The position numbers were made by a program, and so were the translations under genes. Of a DNA stretch of 25,100 nucleotides, positions 6,953-14,205 are shown piece after piece; the stretch's first letter is position 1, and each line of letters begins with the position of its first letter. The notes beneath the pieces are model-generated. The model saw only the letters and a program-made list of their open reading frames with translations, did no database searches and had not been told where the DNA came from. Source of the stretch: JANXPZ01 sp033853925 (lineage in GTDB: Bacteria > Eisenbacteria > RBG-16-71-46); contig JAWOLC010000175.1 in the NCBI GenBank assembly GCA_033853925.1, positions 1 to 25,100 of the forward strand, given 5' to 3'.

Positions 6953-7142
6953 GACGATCCGCATCCGCCAGATCAAGAGCGCGAGCGGGCACCCGCGGGA
7001 TCAGCAGCAGACCGTCCGCGCCCTCGGCATCCGCCGGCTCCACCAGGTGGTCGAGCACGACGATACGCCCCAGATCCGGGGCATGATCTTCAAGGTCCGC
7101 CACCTCGTCGAGGTGGTGGAAGGTCCAGGGGGTGGCCGATGA
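6945..7142 (+). CDS. rpmD: 50S ribosomal protein L30
   Basis: L30 is a small ferredoxin-fold 23S-binding protein. The 65-aa product shows the family line IRIRQIKSASGHPRDQQQTVRALGIRRL and VEHDDTPQIRGMIFKVRHLV (key elements: TVRALGIRRL, then TPQIRGMIFKV). It overlaps the end of rpsE by 8 bases and the start of rplO by 4 bases (ATGA), so the three are tightly coupled. Confidence 0.96.
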   Translation: MPETIRIRQIKSASGHPRDQQQTVRALGIRRLHQVVEHDDTPQIRGMIFKVRHLVEVVEGPGGGR

Positions 7143-7597
7143 TGCGCATCGGGACGATCCGCCCGGCCTCCGGCGCGACGCGGAGCCGTAAGCGCCGGGG
7201 GAAGGGTGCGTCGAGCGGCGTCGGCGGCACGGCCGGGCGCGGGCACAAGGGGCACAAGGCCCGGACCGGCGGGAAGATTCCCGCCTGGTTCGAGGGCGGC
7301 CAGATGCCCATCCAGCGCCGGCTGCCCAAGCGGGGATTCAAGAACCCGGGCCGCGTCGAGTACCAGGTCGTGCAGGTGGGACGGCTCGCGGGGGCGCCGG
7401 CCCAGACCCTGGTGGATCGCACCTGGCTCGCCGAGCGCAGGCTCGTGCGGGGCACGCGGCCGGTGAAGCTGCTCGCCGGCGGAGCGCTCGAGGTCGCGCT
7501 CACCGTGCGAGTGGATGCCGCGAGTGAAGCTGCCCGCCGCGCGGTCGAGGCCGCCGGAGGCACCGTGGAGACGCCCAAGCCGAAGGCCGAGGCCTGA
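7139..7597 (+). CDS. rplO: 50S ribosomal protein L15
   Basis: L15 is a late-assembly protein with a long basic N-terminal arm. The 152-aa protein has SRKRRGKGASSGVGGTAGRGHKG and FEGGQMPIQRRLPKRGF, both diagnostic. The C-terminal globular part is shorter in recognisable motifs but includes the expected VKLLAGGALEVALTVRVDAAS. ATG at 7139 and ATG at 7142 are both possible starts; 7139 overlaps the rpmD stop and was kept. A 60-base gap with one 5-bp hairpin (7623-7635) precedes secY. Confidence 0.96.
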   Translation: MMRIGTIRPASGATRSRKRRGKGASSGVGGTAGRGHKGHKARTGGKIPAWFEGGQMPIQRRLPKRGFKNPGRVEYQVVQVGRLAGAPAQTLVDRTWLAERRLVRGTRPVKLLAGGALEVALTVRVDAASEAARRAVEAAGGTVETPKPKAEA

Positions 7598-7657
7598 GGC
7601 CGTGGTCGAGACGCCGGGATCGGCCTCGCGGAGGCGGCCCAGGCATATCGAGGAGCC

Positions 7658-8986
7658 ATGATCGAGAAGCTGCGCAACATCTTCCAGGTGCCCGAGCTCA
7701 AGCGCCGCATCTTCTTCACGGCGGCGCTGGTGGTCGTGTACCGGCTGGGCGAGCACGTGCCCACGCCGGGGGTGAACCTGCAGGCCCTCAAGGGCGCGTT
7801 CCAGGCCTCCGGAGCGGCCGGCGGGTTGTTCGGGCTCTACGACCTGTTCGTGGGCGGCGCCTTCTCGCGCGCCACGATCTTCGCCCTCGGCATCATGCCG
7901 TACATCTCCGCCTCGATCATCCTCCAGCTTCTCGGCGCGGTCGTCCCGTACTACGAGAAGCTGCGGAAGGAGGGCGAGGAGGGCCAGAAGAAGATCATCC
8001 AGCACACGCGCTACGGCACGGTGCTGATCTCGTTCATCCAGTCGTACGCCTACAGCGTCTTCCTGATGAACCTGGGGCACTCCCAGGGCATGTCGATCGT
8101 CAACGCTCCCGGCTTCCTGTTCATCTTCTCGACCATCATCACCCAGACCACGGGCACGATCTTCGTGATGTGGCTGGGCGAGAAGATCAGCGAGCACGGC
8201 ATCGGGAACGGGATCTCGCTCATCATCTTCATCAACATCATCGGGCGCGTGCCCGACACGCTCCTGAAGGCGTGGCAGAGCCTGCAGGGCGGCTCGCTGA
8301 GCTGGCCGCTGCTGCTCTTCATCTGGGCGCTGATGGTGCTGGTCATCGCCGCGGTGATCTTCATGACCCAGGCCACGCGCAAGATCCCGGTGCAGTACGC
8401 CAAGCGCATCGTCGGGCGGCGGATGTACGGCGGAGCCAACACCCACATCCCGCTGCGGGTGAACACGGCCGGCGTGATCCCGATCATCTTCGCTTCGAGC
8501 GTGATGATCCTGCCGGCCACCATTCTCGGGTTCGTGAAGACCGACAACCCGATGGCGACGATGCTGGGGGACCTGTTCCGCCCCACGGCCTGGTTCTACA
8601 ACGTGCTCTACGGCCTCATCATCGTGTTCTTCACCTACTTCTACACCGCCGTCGTCCTGAACCCGAACGACCTGGCGGAGAACATGCGCAAGTACGGCGG
8701 CTTCGTGCCCGGCATCCGGCCGGGGCGCAAGACGGCCGAGTACATCGATCGCGTGCTGTCGCGGATCACGCTGCCGGGCGCGATCTTCCTGGCCCTGATC
8801 GCGGTGCTGCCCGACCTCATCATCGGCTCGACGAACGTGCCGTTCCTGGGCTTCGGCGGCACCAGCGTGCTGATCGTCGTGGGCGTGGCCCTCGACACGC
8901 TCCAGCAGGTGGAGTCGCACCTGCTGATGCGTCACTACGAGGGGTTCGTCAAGGGTGGCCGGATTCGCGGCCGGCAGAGGATGTGA
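7658..8986 (+). CDS. secY: Protein translocase channel subunit SecY
   Basis: SecY is the pore of the Sec translocon in the cytoplasmic membrane and works with SecE, SecG and SecA. The 442-aa protein is standard length. Many hydrophobic segments are visible (for example ALVVVYRLG near 25, IFALGIMPYISASIILQLL near 75, LLLFIWALMVLVIAAVIFM near 220), as expected for ten helices. The SecA/ribosome-binding loops contain NPNDLAENMRKYGGFVPGIRPG (PGIRPG at 351-356). The start is fixed by AGGAG at 7651-7655. adk follows after one base. Confidence 0.98.
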   Translation: MIEKLRNIFQVPELKRRIFFTAALVVVYRLGEHVPTPGVNLQALKGAFQASGAAGGLFGLYDLFVGGAFSRATIFALGIMPYISASIILQLLGAVVPYYEKLRKEGEEGQKKIIQHTRYGTVLISFIQSYAYSVFLMNLGHSQGMSIVNAPGFLFIFSTIITQTTGTIFVMWLGEKISEHGIGNGISLIIFINIIGRVPDTLLKAWQSLQGGSLSWPLLLFIWALMVLVIAAVIFMTQATRKIPVQYAKRIVGRRMYGGANTHIPLRVNTAGVIPIIFASSVMILPATILGFVKTDNPMATMLGDLFRPTAWFYNVLYGLIIVFFTYFYTAVVLNPNDLAENMRKYGGFVPGIRPGRKTAEYIDRVLSRITLPGAIFLALIAVLPDLIIGSTNVPFLGFGGTSVLIVVGVALDTLQQVESHLLMRHYEGFVKGGRIRGRQRM

Positions 8987-8987
8987 C

Positions 8988-9659
8988 GTGCGGGCCGTCT
9001 TGCTCGGTCCGCCAGGGGTGGGCAAGGGCACGCAGGGGCGCCGGCTGGCCGCCGAGTGCGGCTGCGCGCTGATCTCGACCGGGGAGATGCTCCGGGAGGC
9101 GGTGGCTCGGGCGACCCCGCTGGGGCTCGAGGCCCGGCGGCAGATGGAATCGGGGAAGCTGGTGGCCGACGAGGTGATGATCGGACTGGTGCGGGAGCGC
9201 ACCGCGGAGCCGGACGCGGCGGGCGGGTTCGTGCTCGACGGGTTCCCGCGCACCGTGCCGCAGGCGGAGGCGCTGGACGCGCTGCTCCGGGCTCGGGGAC
9301 AGGAGATGGACGTGGCCGTGTACCTCTGGGTGGGCGAGGAGGAGCTGTTCCGGCGCCTGCGCGGCCGGCTCGAGTGCCCGGTGTGCAAGCGAGCCTACAA
9401 CCCGGAGGGCGTGCCCGCCCGGGACGGGCGGCACTGCGACGACCACCCCACGGTGGAGCTGCGTCCCCGGGCGGACGACACGGAGGCGGCCATCCGCCAG
9501 CGGTTCGAGGAGTACCGCGAGAAGACGGCCCCGCTGGTGGACTACTACACGGTCAGCGGGAGGCTGCGCTCGGTGCTGGGCCGGGGCACCGTGGACGAGG
9601 TGTTCGAGGCGCTGCGGCGCGAGGCGGGCTGCGGTCCGCGCCCGCGCCAGGCGAGGTGA
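8988..9659 (+). CDS. adk: Adenylate kinase with a Cys3His LID
   Basis: Adk converts ATP + AMP to 2 ADP in the cytoplasm. From the GTG at 8988 the protein is 223 aa. The P-loop is GPPGVGKGTQ at 7-16, the AMP-binding part includes STGEMLREA (~30-38), and FVLDGFPRT at 81-89 is the family signature. The long LID carries C130-x2-C133 and C150-x2-H153, the same spacing as the structural zinc site of Gram-positive Adk but with His in the last place. The frame runs upstream into secY; GTG at 8988, with GGCAGAGG at 8973-8980, gives the canonical start. Position after secY is common. Confidence 0.95.
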   Translation: MRAVLLGPPGVGKGTQGRRLAAECGCALISTGEMLREAVARATPLGLEARRQMESGKLVADEVMIGLVRERTAEPDAAGGFVLDGFPRTVPQAEALDALLRARGQEMDVAVYLWVGEEELFRRLRGRLECPVCKRAYNPEGVPARDGRHCDDHPTVELRPRADDTEAAIRQRFEEYREKTAPLVDYYTVSGRLRSVLGRGTVDEVFEALRREAGCGPRPRQAR

Positions 9660-9660
9660 C

Positions 9661-10416
9661 ATGGTCTATCTGCGGGATCGGCGGGAGATCGAGGCGATTC
9701 ACACCGCGGCTCGCCTGGTGGCGCGGACGCTCGACGCGCTCGCGCGCGAGATCCGGCCGGGCGTGACGACCGCCGAGCTGGACCGGCTGGCGGAGGCGTT
9801 CATCCGCAGCCACGGCGGGCGCCCCGCGTTCAAGGGCTATCGCGGCTTCCCGGCGACGATCTGTCCCTCCGTGAACGACGAGGTGGTGCACGCGATCCCG
9901 GGACCGCGGCGGCTCGCCGAGGGGGACCTGATCGGCATCGACGCGGGCGTGGAGATGGAGGGCTACTACGGAGACTCGGCGCGCACCTTCCCGGTGGGGG
10001 AGGTGAGCGCCGAGGCGAAGCGCCTGATGGAGGTGACGCGCGCCGCCCTCCTCGAGGGCGTGGCGCAGGCGAGAGCGGGGAACCGCGTCGGCGACATCTC
10101 GCACGCGATCCAGTCGTACGTCGAGCACCACGGGTTCTCGGTCGTGCGCTCGCTCGTGGGCCACGGCATCGGCCGGGAGATGCACGAGGAGCCGCAGGTG
10201 CCGAACTTCGGTCCGCCCGATCGTGGGCCGCGGCTGATGATCGGGCAGGTGCTGGCCATCGAGCCGATGGTGAACGTGGGCGGGGCGGAGGTGGTCACCA
10301 AGAAGGACGGCTGGACGGTGGTGACGAAGGATGGCAGCCTCAGCGCCCACTTCGAGCACACCGTCGCCGTGGGTCCGAACGGCCCCGAGATCCTCTCGCG
10401 GGCCGGCGAGGAGTGA
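9661..10416 (+). CDS. map: Type I methionine aminopeptidase
   Basis: Map removes the initiator methionine from new proteins in the cytosol, using two divalent metals. The 251-aa protein has the complete pita-bread fold signature: H77 (NDEVVHAIPG), D94 and D105 (IDAGVEMEGYYGDSA), H168 (VGHGIGREMHEEP), E201 (AIEPM) and E232 (HFEHT). It has no N-terminal SH3-binding extension. It starts one base after adk, and its stop overlaps the upstream side of infA. Confidence 0.97.
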   Translation: MVYLRDRREIEAIHTAARLVARTLDALAREIRPGVTTAELDRLAEAFIRSHGGRPAFKGYRGFPATICPSVNDEVVHAIPGPRRLAEGDLIGIDAGVEMEGYYGDSARTFPVGEVSAEAKRLMEVTRAALLEGVAQARAGNRVGDISHAIQSYVEHHGFSVVRSLVGHGIGREMHEEPQVPNFGPPDRGPRLMIGQVLAIEPMVNVGGAEVVTKKDGWTVVTKDGSLSAHFEHTVAVGPNGPEILSRAGEE

Positions 10417-10427
10417 CGAGGAGCGTC

Positions 10428-10646
10428 TTGGCGAAAGAGGAAGGCATCCAGGTCGAAGGCACCGTGATCGAGCCGCTGCCGAATGCCATGTTCCGCGTGG
10501 AACTGGAGAACGGGCACAAGGTGCTGGCCCACATCTCGGGCAAGATGAGGATGCATTTCATCAAGATCCTGCCGGGCGACAAGGTCACCATCGAGCTGTC
10601 GCCGTACGACCTGAGCCGCGGCCGGATCGTGTATCGGTACAAGTAG
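10428..10646 (+). CDS. infA: Translation initiation factor IF-1
   Basis: IF-1 occupies the A site of the 30S subunit during initiation. The protein matches IF-1 throughout (EGIQVEGTVIEPLPNAMFRV, NGHKVLAHISGKMRMHFI, GDKVTIELSPYDLSRGRI). Starting at the TTG at 10428 gives exactly 72 aa and the usual M-A-K-E-E start, with AGGAG at 10419-10423. A GTG at 10413 overlapping the map stop would add 5 residues (77 aa) and cannot be excluded. Confidence 0.93.
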   Translation: MAKEEGIQVEGTVIEPLPNAMFRVELENGHKVLAHISGKMRMHFIKILPGDKVTIELSPYDLSRGRIVYRYK

Positions 10647-10679
10647 GCCGCCGCGTCGGCGGCGGGCCCGGCGACGGGC
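10647..10679 (+). promoter_or_regulatory. Tandem hairpins between infA and rpmJ
   Basis: Directly after the infA TAG, 10647-10653 pairs with 10657-10663 (7 bp, 3-base loop CGT), and 10666-10670 pairs with 10675-10679 (5 bp, loop GCGA, a GNRA tetraloop). No T-tract follows. The remaining ~50 bases to rpmJ hold only its CGGAGG ribosome binding site. Confidence 0.4.
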
Positions 10680-10729
10680 TCGCCGATGGCGCCTCGTCGC
10701 GGGGCGGATGGCCTGCCGGAGGCATGGCG

Positions 10730-10846
10730 ATGAAGGTGCGTTCTTCGGTGAAGAAGATCTGCGAGCACTGCAAGATCGTGCGTCGCAACGGTGTGATCCG
10801 CGTGATCTGCAAGCGCAATCCGCGGCACAAGCAGCGGCAAAAGTAG
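10730..10846 (+). CDS. rpmJ: 50S ribosomal protein L36, zinc-binding
   Basis: L36 is the smallest 50S protein and joins helices of 23S rRNA late in assembly. The 38-aa product MKVRSSVKKICEHCKIV... has a complete zinc site C11-x2-C14-x12-C27-x5-H33. A GGAGG at 10718-10722 lies 7 bases before the ATG at 10730 but only 1 base before another in-frame ATG at 10724, so 10730 is preferred. It lies between infA and rpsM, the standard order. Confidence 0.96.
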   Translation: MKVRSSVKKICEHCKIVRRNGVIRVICKRNPRHKQRQK

Positions 10847-10969
10847 GTGCGTCCGAGAGGCTGAGCGCACGGCGGCGAAGGAGCGACGAGCGGGTCGCGT
10901 CTCGAGGACCCGTCGCCCCGAGCCGAAGCAGCGAGCGGTCTGCAGGCGCCCTGGCGAAGGAGGCGTTTC
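10847..10969 (+). promoter_or_regulatory. rpmJ-rpsM leader with predicted structure (alpha operon leader position)
   Basis: The 123-base gap can fold as 10847-10851 with 10866-10870, enclosing CC-GAGA-GG (10853-10860), and as 10883-10886 + 10891-10896 with 10907-10912 + 10913-10916, with a 4-base bulge. A small stem 10943-10946/10950-10953 lies near the rpsM ribosome binding site (AAGGAGG, 10957-10963). In E. coli the S4 repressor binds this leader. I saw no nested pseudoknot like the E. coli one, so a regulatory role is only suggested by position. Confidence 0.35.
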
Positions 10970-11368
10970 GTGGCACGCATTGCCGGCGTTGATCTGCCGA
11001 ACGACAAGCGGATCGAAGTCGCGCTGACCTACATCTACGGCATCGGTCGCACGACCGCGCGCAAGATCCTGGAAACGGCCGGCGTCTCGGGCGACGTTCG
11101 CGTCAAGAACCTGACCGACGAGGACACCGGGCGGGTGCGCAACATCATCGAGCGCGAGTACAAGGTCGAGGGGGCGTTGCGCAGCGAGATGGCGATGAAC
11201 ATCAAGCGGCTGATGGACATCGGCGCGTACCGGGGCCTGCGGCACCGTCGCGGCCTGCCGGTTCGCGGCCAGCGCACCAAGACGAACGCGCGTACCCGGA
11301 AGGGACCGAAGAAGACCGCCGGCGTGATGAAGCGCCCCACCGTCGCCAAGCCTGTGCCGAAGAAGTAA
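10970..11368 (+). CDS. rpsM: 30S ribosomal protein S13
   Basis: S13 lies in the 30S head and bridges to L5 (B1b). The 132-aa protein starts ARIAGVDLPNDKRIEVALTY, contains the H2TH-type stretch IYGIGRTTARKIL, and ends in the basic tail RGQRTKTNARTRKG. The start is GTG at 10970 with AAGGAGG 6 bases upstream. It opens the alpha-operon gene block rpsM-rpsK-rpsD-rpoA-rplQ. Confidence 0.97.
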   Translation: MARIAGVDLPNDKRIEVALTYIYGIGRTTARKILETAGVSGDVRVKNLTDEDTGRVRNIIEREYKVEGALRSEMAMNIKRLMDIGAYRGLRHRRGLPVRGQRTKTNARTRKGPKKTAGVMKRPTVAKPVPKK

Positions 11369-11386
11369 CCGTCGAGGAGGTATCGA

Positions 11387-11773
11387 GTGGCTGAGGTCAA
11401 GAAGACGAAGAAGCGCGACCGCAAGGTGAGCGCGAATGGCGTCGCTCACGTGCAGGCGAGCTTCAACAACACCATCGTCACCATCACGGACATGGACGGC
11501 GCCGTGATCACGTGGGCGAGCGCGGGCAAGGTGGGCTTCAAGGGCTCGCGCAAGAGCACCCCGTTCGCCGCGCAGGTGGCGGCGGAGGCCAGCGCCCGGG
11601 AGGCCCTCAACCTCGGCATGAAGCGCGTCGAGGTGTGGGTGAAGGGGCCGGGAGCGGGCCGCGAGGCGGCTATCCGCTCGCTGCAGGCGGCGGGGCTGGA
11701 GATCTCCGCCATCAAGGACGTCACCCCCATCCCGCACAACGGCTGCCGCCCGCCCAAGCGGCGGCGGGTCTAG
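11387..11773 (+). CDS. rpsK: 30S ribosomal protein S11
   Basis: S11 sits on the 30S platform near the E site and the anti-SD helix. The 128-aa protein includes HVQASFNNTIVTITDMDG, GSRKSTPFAAQ and the signature GPGAGREAAIRSLQAAGL, ending TPIPHNGCRPPKRRRV. It starts with GTG at 11387 behind GAGGAGGT at 11374-11381. Its TAG overlaps the GGAGAG site of rpsD. Confidence 0.97.
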   Translation: MAEVKKTKKRDRKVSANGVAHVQASFNNTIVTITDMDGAVITWASAGKVGFKGSRKSTPFAAQVAAEASAREALNLGMKRVEVWVKGPGAGREAAIRSLQAAGLEISAIKDVTPIPHNGCRPPKRRRV

Positions 11774-11782
11774 GAGAGCGCC

Positions 11783-12412
11783 ATGGCGGTCTATCAGGAT
11801 GCGCGCTGCCGCATGTGCCGGCGGGCGGGCATGAAGCTCTTCCTCAAGGGCGCGCGCTGCTACAGCGACAAGTGCGCCATCGAGCGTCGGGCCTACGCGC
11901 CGGGTGAGCACGGCAAGAGCCGCAGGATGAAGGAGACCAACTACGGCGTGCAGCTGCGCGAGAAGCAGAAGGCCCGCCGCATGTACGGCATCCTCGAGCG
12001 GCAGTTCCGCAACTACTTCGAGAAGGCCGCCGAGGCGAAGGGCGTCACGGGCGAGGTCCTGCTGCAGATGCTCGAGCGCCGTCTCGACAACGTGGTCTAC
12101 CGGCTGGGCTTCGCGGTGAATCGGAGCCAGGGGCGGCAGCTCGTGCGGCACGGGCACTTCACCGTGAACGGCCGCAAGGTGGACGTCCCTTCGTACCTGG
12201 TCCGCCCGGGTGACGAGGTGGCCGTGCGCGAGAAGAGCCGCCAGCTCACGGTCATCGTGAACTCGCTCGAGTCCCGCAAGGGCCAGACGACGCCGGAGTG
12301 GCTCGAGCTGGCGCCCGAGCGGCTCGGCGGCCGGATCCTCAGCATTCCCACGCGCGCGTCGATTCCGACGCCCGTCAACGAGCAGCTCATCGTCGAGCTC
12401 TACTCGAAGTAA
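11783..12412 (+). CDS. rpsD: 30S ribosomal protein S4, zinc-binding form
   Basis: S4 nucleates 30S assembly and acts in decoding fidelity; in E. coli it also represses the alpha operon. The 209-aa protein is the C+ form: C9-x2-C12, C26 and C31 are in place to bind zinc at the N-terminus. The S4 RNA-binding domain is clear (LERRLDNVVYRLGFAVNRSQ, then RQLVRHGHFTVNGRKVDVPS). The start at 11783 follows GGAGAG at the rpsK stop. Confidence 0.97.
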   Translation: MAVYQDARCRMCRRAGMKLFLKGARCYSDKCAIERRAYAPGEHGKSRRMKETNYGVQLREKQKARRMYGILERQFRNYFEKAAEAKGVTGEVLLQMLERRLDNVVYRLGFAVNRSQGRQLVRHGHFTVNGRKVDVPSYLVRPGDEVAVREKSRQLTVIVNSLESRKGQTTPEWLELAPERLGGRILSIPTRASIPTPVNEQLIVELYSK

Positions 12413-12442
12413 GCCACGCCTTCTCCTCTGGGGGGCTCCCGG

Positions 12443-13438
12443 ATGAAATGGAAGAATCTGACCATGCCGAAGCAGGTGGTCGCGGACCCCGGCAATACTA
12501 CCGGGTACGGAAAGTTCGTCATCGAGCCGCTGGAGCGTGGGTTCGGGATCACGTTGGGGAACGCGCTGCGGCGCGTGCTGCTCTCCTCGCTGCAGGGCGC
12601 GGCGGTCACGGCCGTGCGGATCGAGGGCGTGCTCCACGAGTTCTCGACCTTGCCGGGCGTGATCGAGGACGTCACCGAGATCATCCTCAACCTGAAGCAG
12701 GTGCGCCTGAAGCTGCATGGTGACGGCCCGAAGAAGGGCATCTTCGAGGTCAGCGGCAAGCGCGAGGTGCGCGCGGGCGACATGCAGGTGGACGCCGACG
12801 TCGAGATCCTCAATCCCGATCACCACATCGCCACGCTGAACCGGGACGGCGACCTGCGCATGGAGGTGGACATCAACAGCGGGCGCGGCTACGTCACGGC
12901 GGACCAGCACTCGCAGGCGGACCGGCCGATCGGCGTGATCTCCATGGACGCGCTGTTCTCCCCGGTCACGAAGGTGAATTACCACGTCGAGGCCACGCGC
13001 GTCGGGCAGCACATCGACTACGACAAGCTGTACCTCGAGGTGTGGACCGATCAGAGCATCCTGCCCGCGGACGCGCTGGCCTGGGCGGCCAAGCTGCTGC
13101 GCGACCACTTCGACCTGTTCATCCACTTCGAGGAGGAGCCGGTCATCGAGGGCGAGGAGGAGGAGGATCCGCAGATCGTCCACGTCCGGCGCCTGCTCGA
13201 GAAGAGCGTCGAGGAGCTGGAGCTGTCGGTGCGCTCGAGCAACTGCCTCCGGGCCGCCGAGATCAAGTCGATCGGCGACCTGGTGCAGAAGACCGAGTCG
13301 GAGATGCTCAAGTACCGCAACTTCGGGCGGAAGTCCCTCAAGGAGATCCAGGACCTGCTGGCCGAGATGGGGCTTTCCTTCGGGATGGACGTGACCCGGT
13401 TCTACCAGCACAAGGCGCCGGCGGCGATCGAGGGCTGA
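12443..13438 (+). CDS. rpoA: DNA-directed RNA polymerase subunit alpha
   Basis: The alpha subunit dimer is the assembly platform of RNA polymerase. The N-terminal domain shows YGKFVIEPLERGFGITLGNALRRVLLSS and HEFSTLPGVIEDVTEIILNLK. An acidic linker (EEEPVIEGEEEEDPQ, near 230-245) leads to the C-terminal domain with RSSNCLRAAEIKSIGDL, whose R264 corresponds to the UP-element-contacting R265 of E. coli, and YRNFGRKSLKEI. Length is 331 aa. The ATG at 12443 is preceded by a G-rich GGGGGG site at 12430-12435. It lies between rpsD and rplQ. Confidence 0.98.
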   Translation: MKWKNLTMPKQVVADPGNTTGYGKFVIEPLERGFGITLGNALRRVLLSSLQGAAVTAVRIEGVLHEFSTLPGVIEDVTEIILNLKQVRLKLHGDGPKKGIFEVSGKREVRAGDMQVDADVEILNPDHHIATLNRDGDLRMEVDINSGRGYVTADQHSQADRPIGVISMDALFSPVTKVNYHVEATRVGQHIDYDKLYLEVWTDQSILPADALAWAAKLLRDHFDLFIHFEEEPVIEGEEEEDPQIVHVRRLLEKSVEELELSVRSSNCLRAAEIKSIGDLVQKTESEMLKYRNFGRKSLKEIQDLLAEMGLSFGMDVTRFYQHKAPAAIEG

Positions 13439-13456
13439 GCGGACGCGGCACGAGGC

Positions 13457-13473
13457 GGCCGGCGCGGCCGGCC
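13457..13473 (+). promoter_or_regulatory. GC hairpin between rpoA and rplQ
   Basis: Segment 13457-13463 pairs perfectly with 13467-13473 (7 bp, loop GCG), 18 bases after the rpoA stop. The rplQ ribosome binding site (AAAGGGAA, 13475-13482) follows at once, so the stem might insulate the two ends of the message. No T-tract is present. Confidence 0.4.
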
Positions 13474-13492
13474 GAAAGGGAATCGGACTGAC

Positions 13493-14059
13493 ATGCGACA
13501 CCGGAAAGATCATCGCAAGCTGAGCCGGACGGCCTCCCATCGCCGCGCCGTGCTGCGGAACCTGGTCACGGCGCTGTTCGACCACGAGCGCATCGAGACC
13601 ACCGTGGAGAAGGCGAAGGAGACCCGCCGGCTCGCCGAGCGGCTCATCACCTTCGCCAAGCGCGGGGACGTGGCGGCCCGCCGCCACGTCGCGCGCTTCG
13701 TGACCCGGCCCGAGGTCACGGGGAAGCTGTTCGCCACCATCGCCCCCTGGTACGAGGAGCGGCAGGGCGGCTACACCCGCATCCTGCGCATGGGGCACCG
13801 GCTGGGAGACGCGGGCGAGACCGCCTACCTCGAGCTGGTGAAGAGCGCCGAGCAGAAGGAGAAGGAGCGCAAGGAGCGGATCGCCGCGGCCGAGGCGAAG
13901 GAACGGGACCTCAAGGGCGGCGAGAAGAAGAAGGAGAAGAAGGCCGCGGAGCCGGCCGGCGAGGGGGAGAAGCCCGAGCGCGGGGGACGCCGCCGCGAGG
14001 AGGGCGCGCCCGTGGCCCCGGCGAAGAAGAAGACCCGCACCGGGGTCAAGACCGGCTGA
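13493..14059 (+). CDS. rplQ: 50S ribosomal protein L17 with charged C-terminal extension
   Basis: L17 lies near the tunnel exit, beside L22 and L32. Residues 1 to about 118 match L17 (MRHRKDHRKLSRTASHRRAVLRN, EKAKETRRLAERLITFAKRG, GYTRILRMGHRLGD). The remaining ~70 residues are a low-complexity K/E/A/R/G tail that is absent from the short E. coli form (127 aa). The total is 188 aa. It closes the alpha-operon block and is followed by strong GC hairpins. Confidence 0.96.
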   Translation: MRHRKDHRKLSRTASHRRAVLRNLVTALFDHERIETTVEKAKETRRLAERLITFAKRGDVAARRHVARFVTRPEVTGKLFATIAPWYEERQGGYTRILRMGHRLGDAGETAYLELVKSAEQKEKERKERIAAAEAKERDLKGGEKKKEKKAAEPAGEGEKPERGGRRREEGAPVAPAKKKTRTGVKTG

Positions 14060-14070
14060 GCGCGGAAGCA

Positions 14071-14120
14071 GGCGCCGGCGGTGGCCGCCGGCGCCGGACA
14101 CCCGCGGCGCGGGCGCGGGT
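14071..14120 (+). terminator. Tandem GC hairpins after rplQ, possible end of the ribosomal transcript
   Basis: Segment 14071-14081 pairs perfectly with 14085-14095 (11 bp of G-C pairs, loop TGG). Then 14100-14106 pairs perfectly with 14114-14120 (7 bp, 7-base loop). No T-run follows, so this is not a classical intrinsic terminator. It may protect the 3' end or pause polymerase. The terminator call is inference from position at the end of the ribosomal block. Confidence 0.45.
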
Positions 14121-14205
14121 CGTGCAGCGACCGCGGAGCGCGCGCGGGCGGGTTCCAGATCCGCCCGCGTTCGTTCGCCCACCCGAGGACGTGCCTCATC
14201 TTCTC

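Noticed and set aside
7001..9388. Minus-strand open frame opposite rplO, secY and adk
   Set aside because: No recognisable motif, while secY and adk on the + strand are unambiguous.
10340..14182. Very long open frame on the minus strand opposite map to rplQ
   Set aside because: It lies antisense to well-identified ribosomal genes; such frames arise from high GC at third positions. Its composition (H, L, R, D-rich) is not protein-like.
14122..14205. Upstream extension of the GHL10 protein
   Set aside because: It would put 28 non-hydrophobic residues before the signal peptide and has no ribosome binding site.
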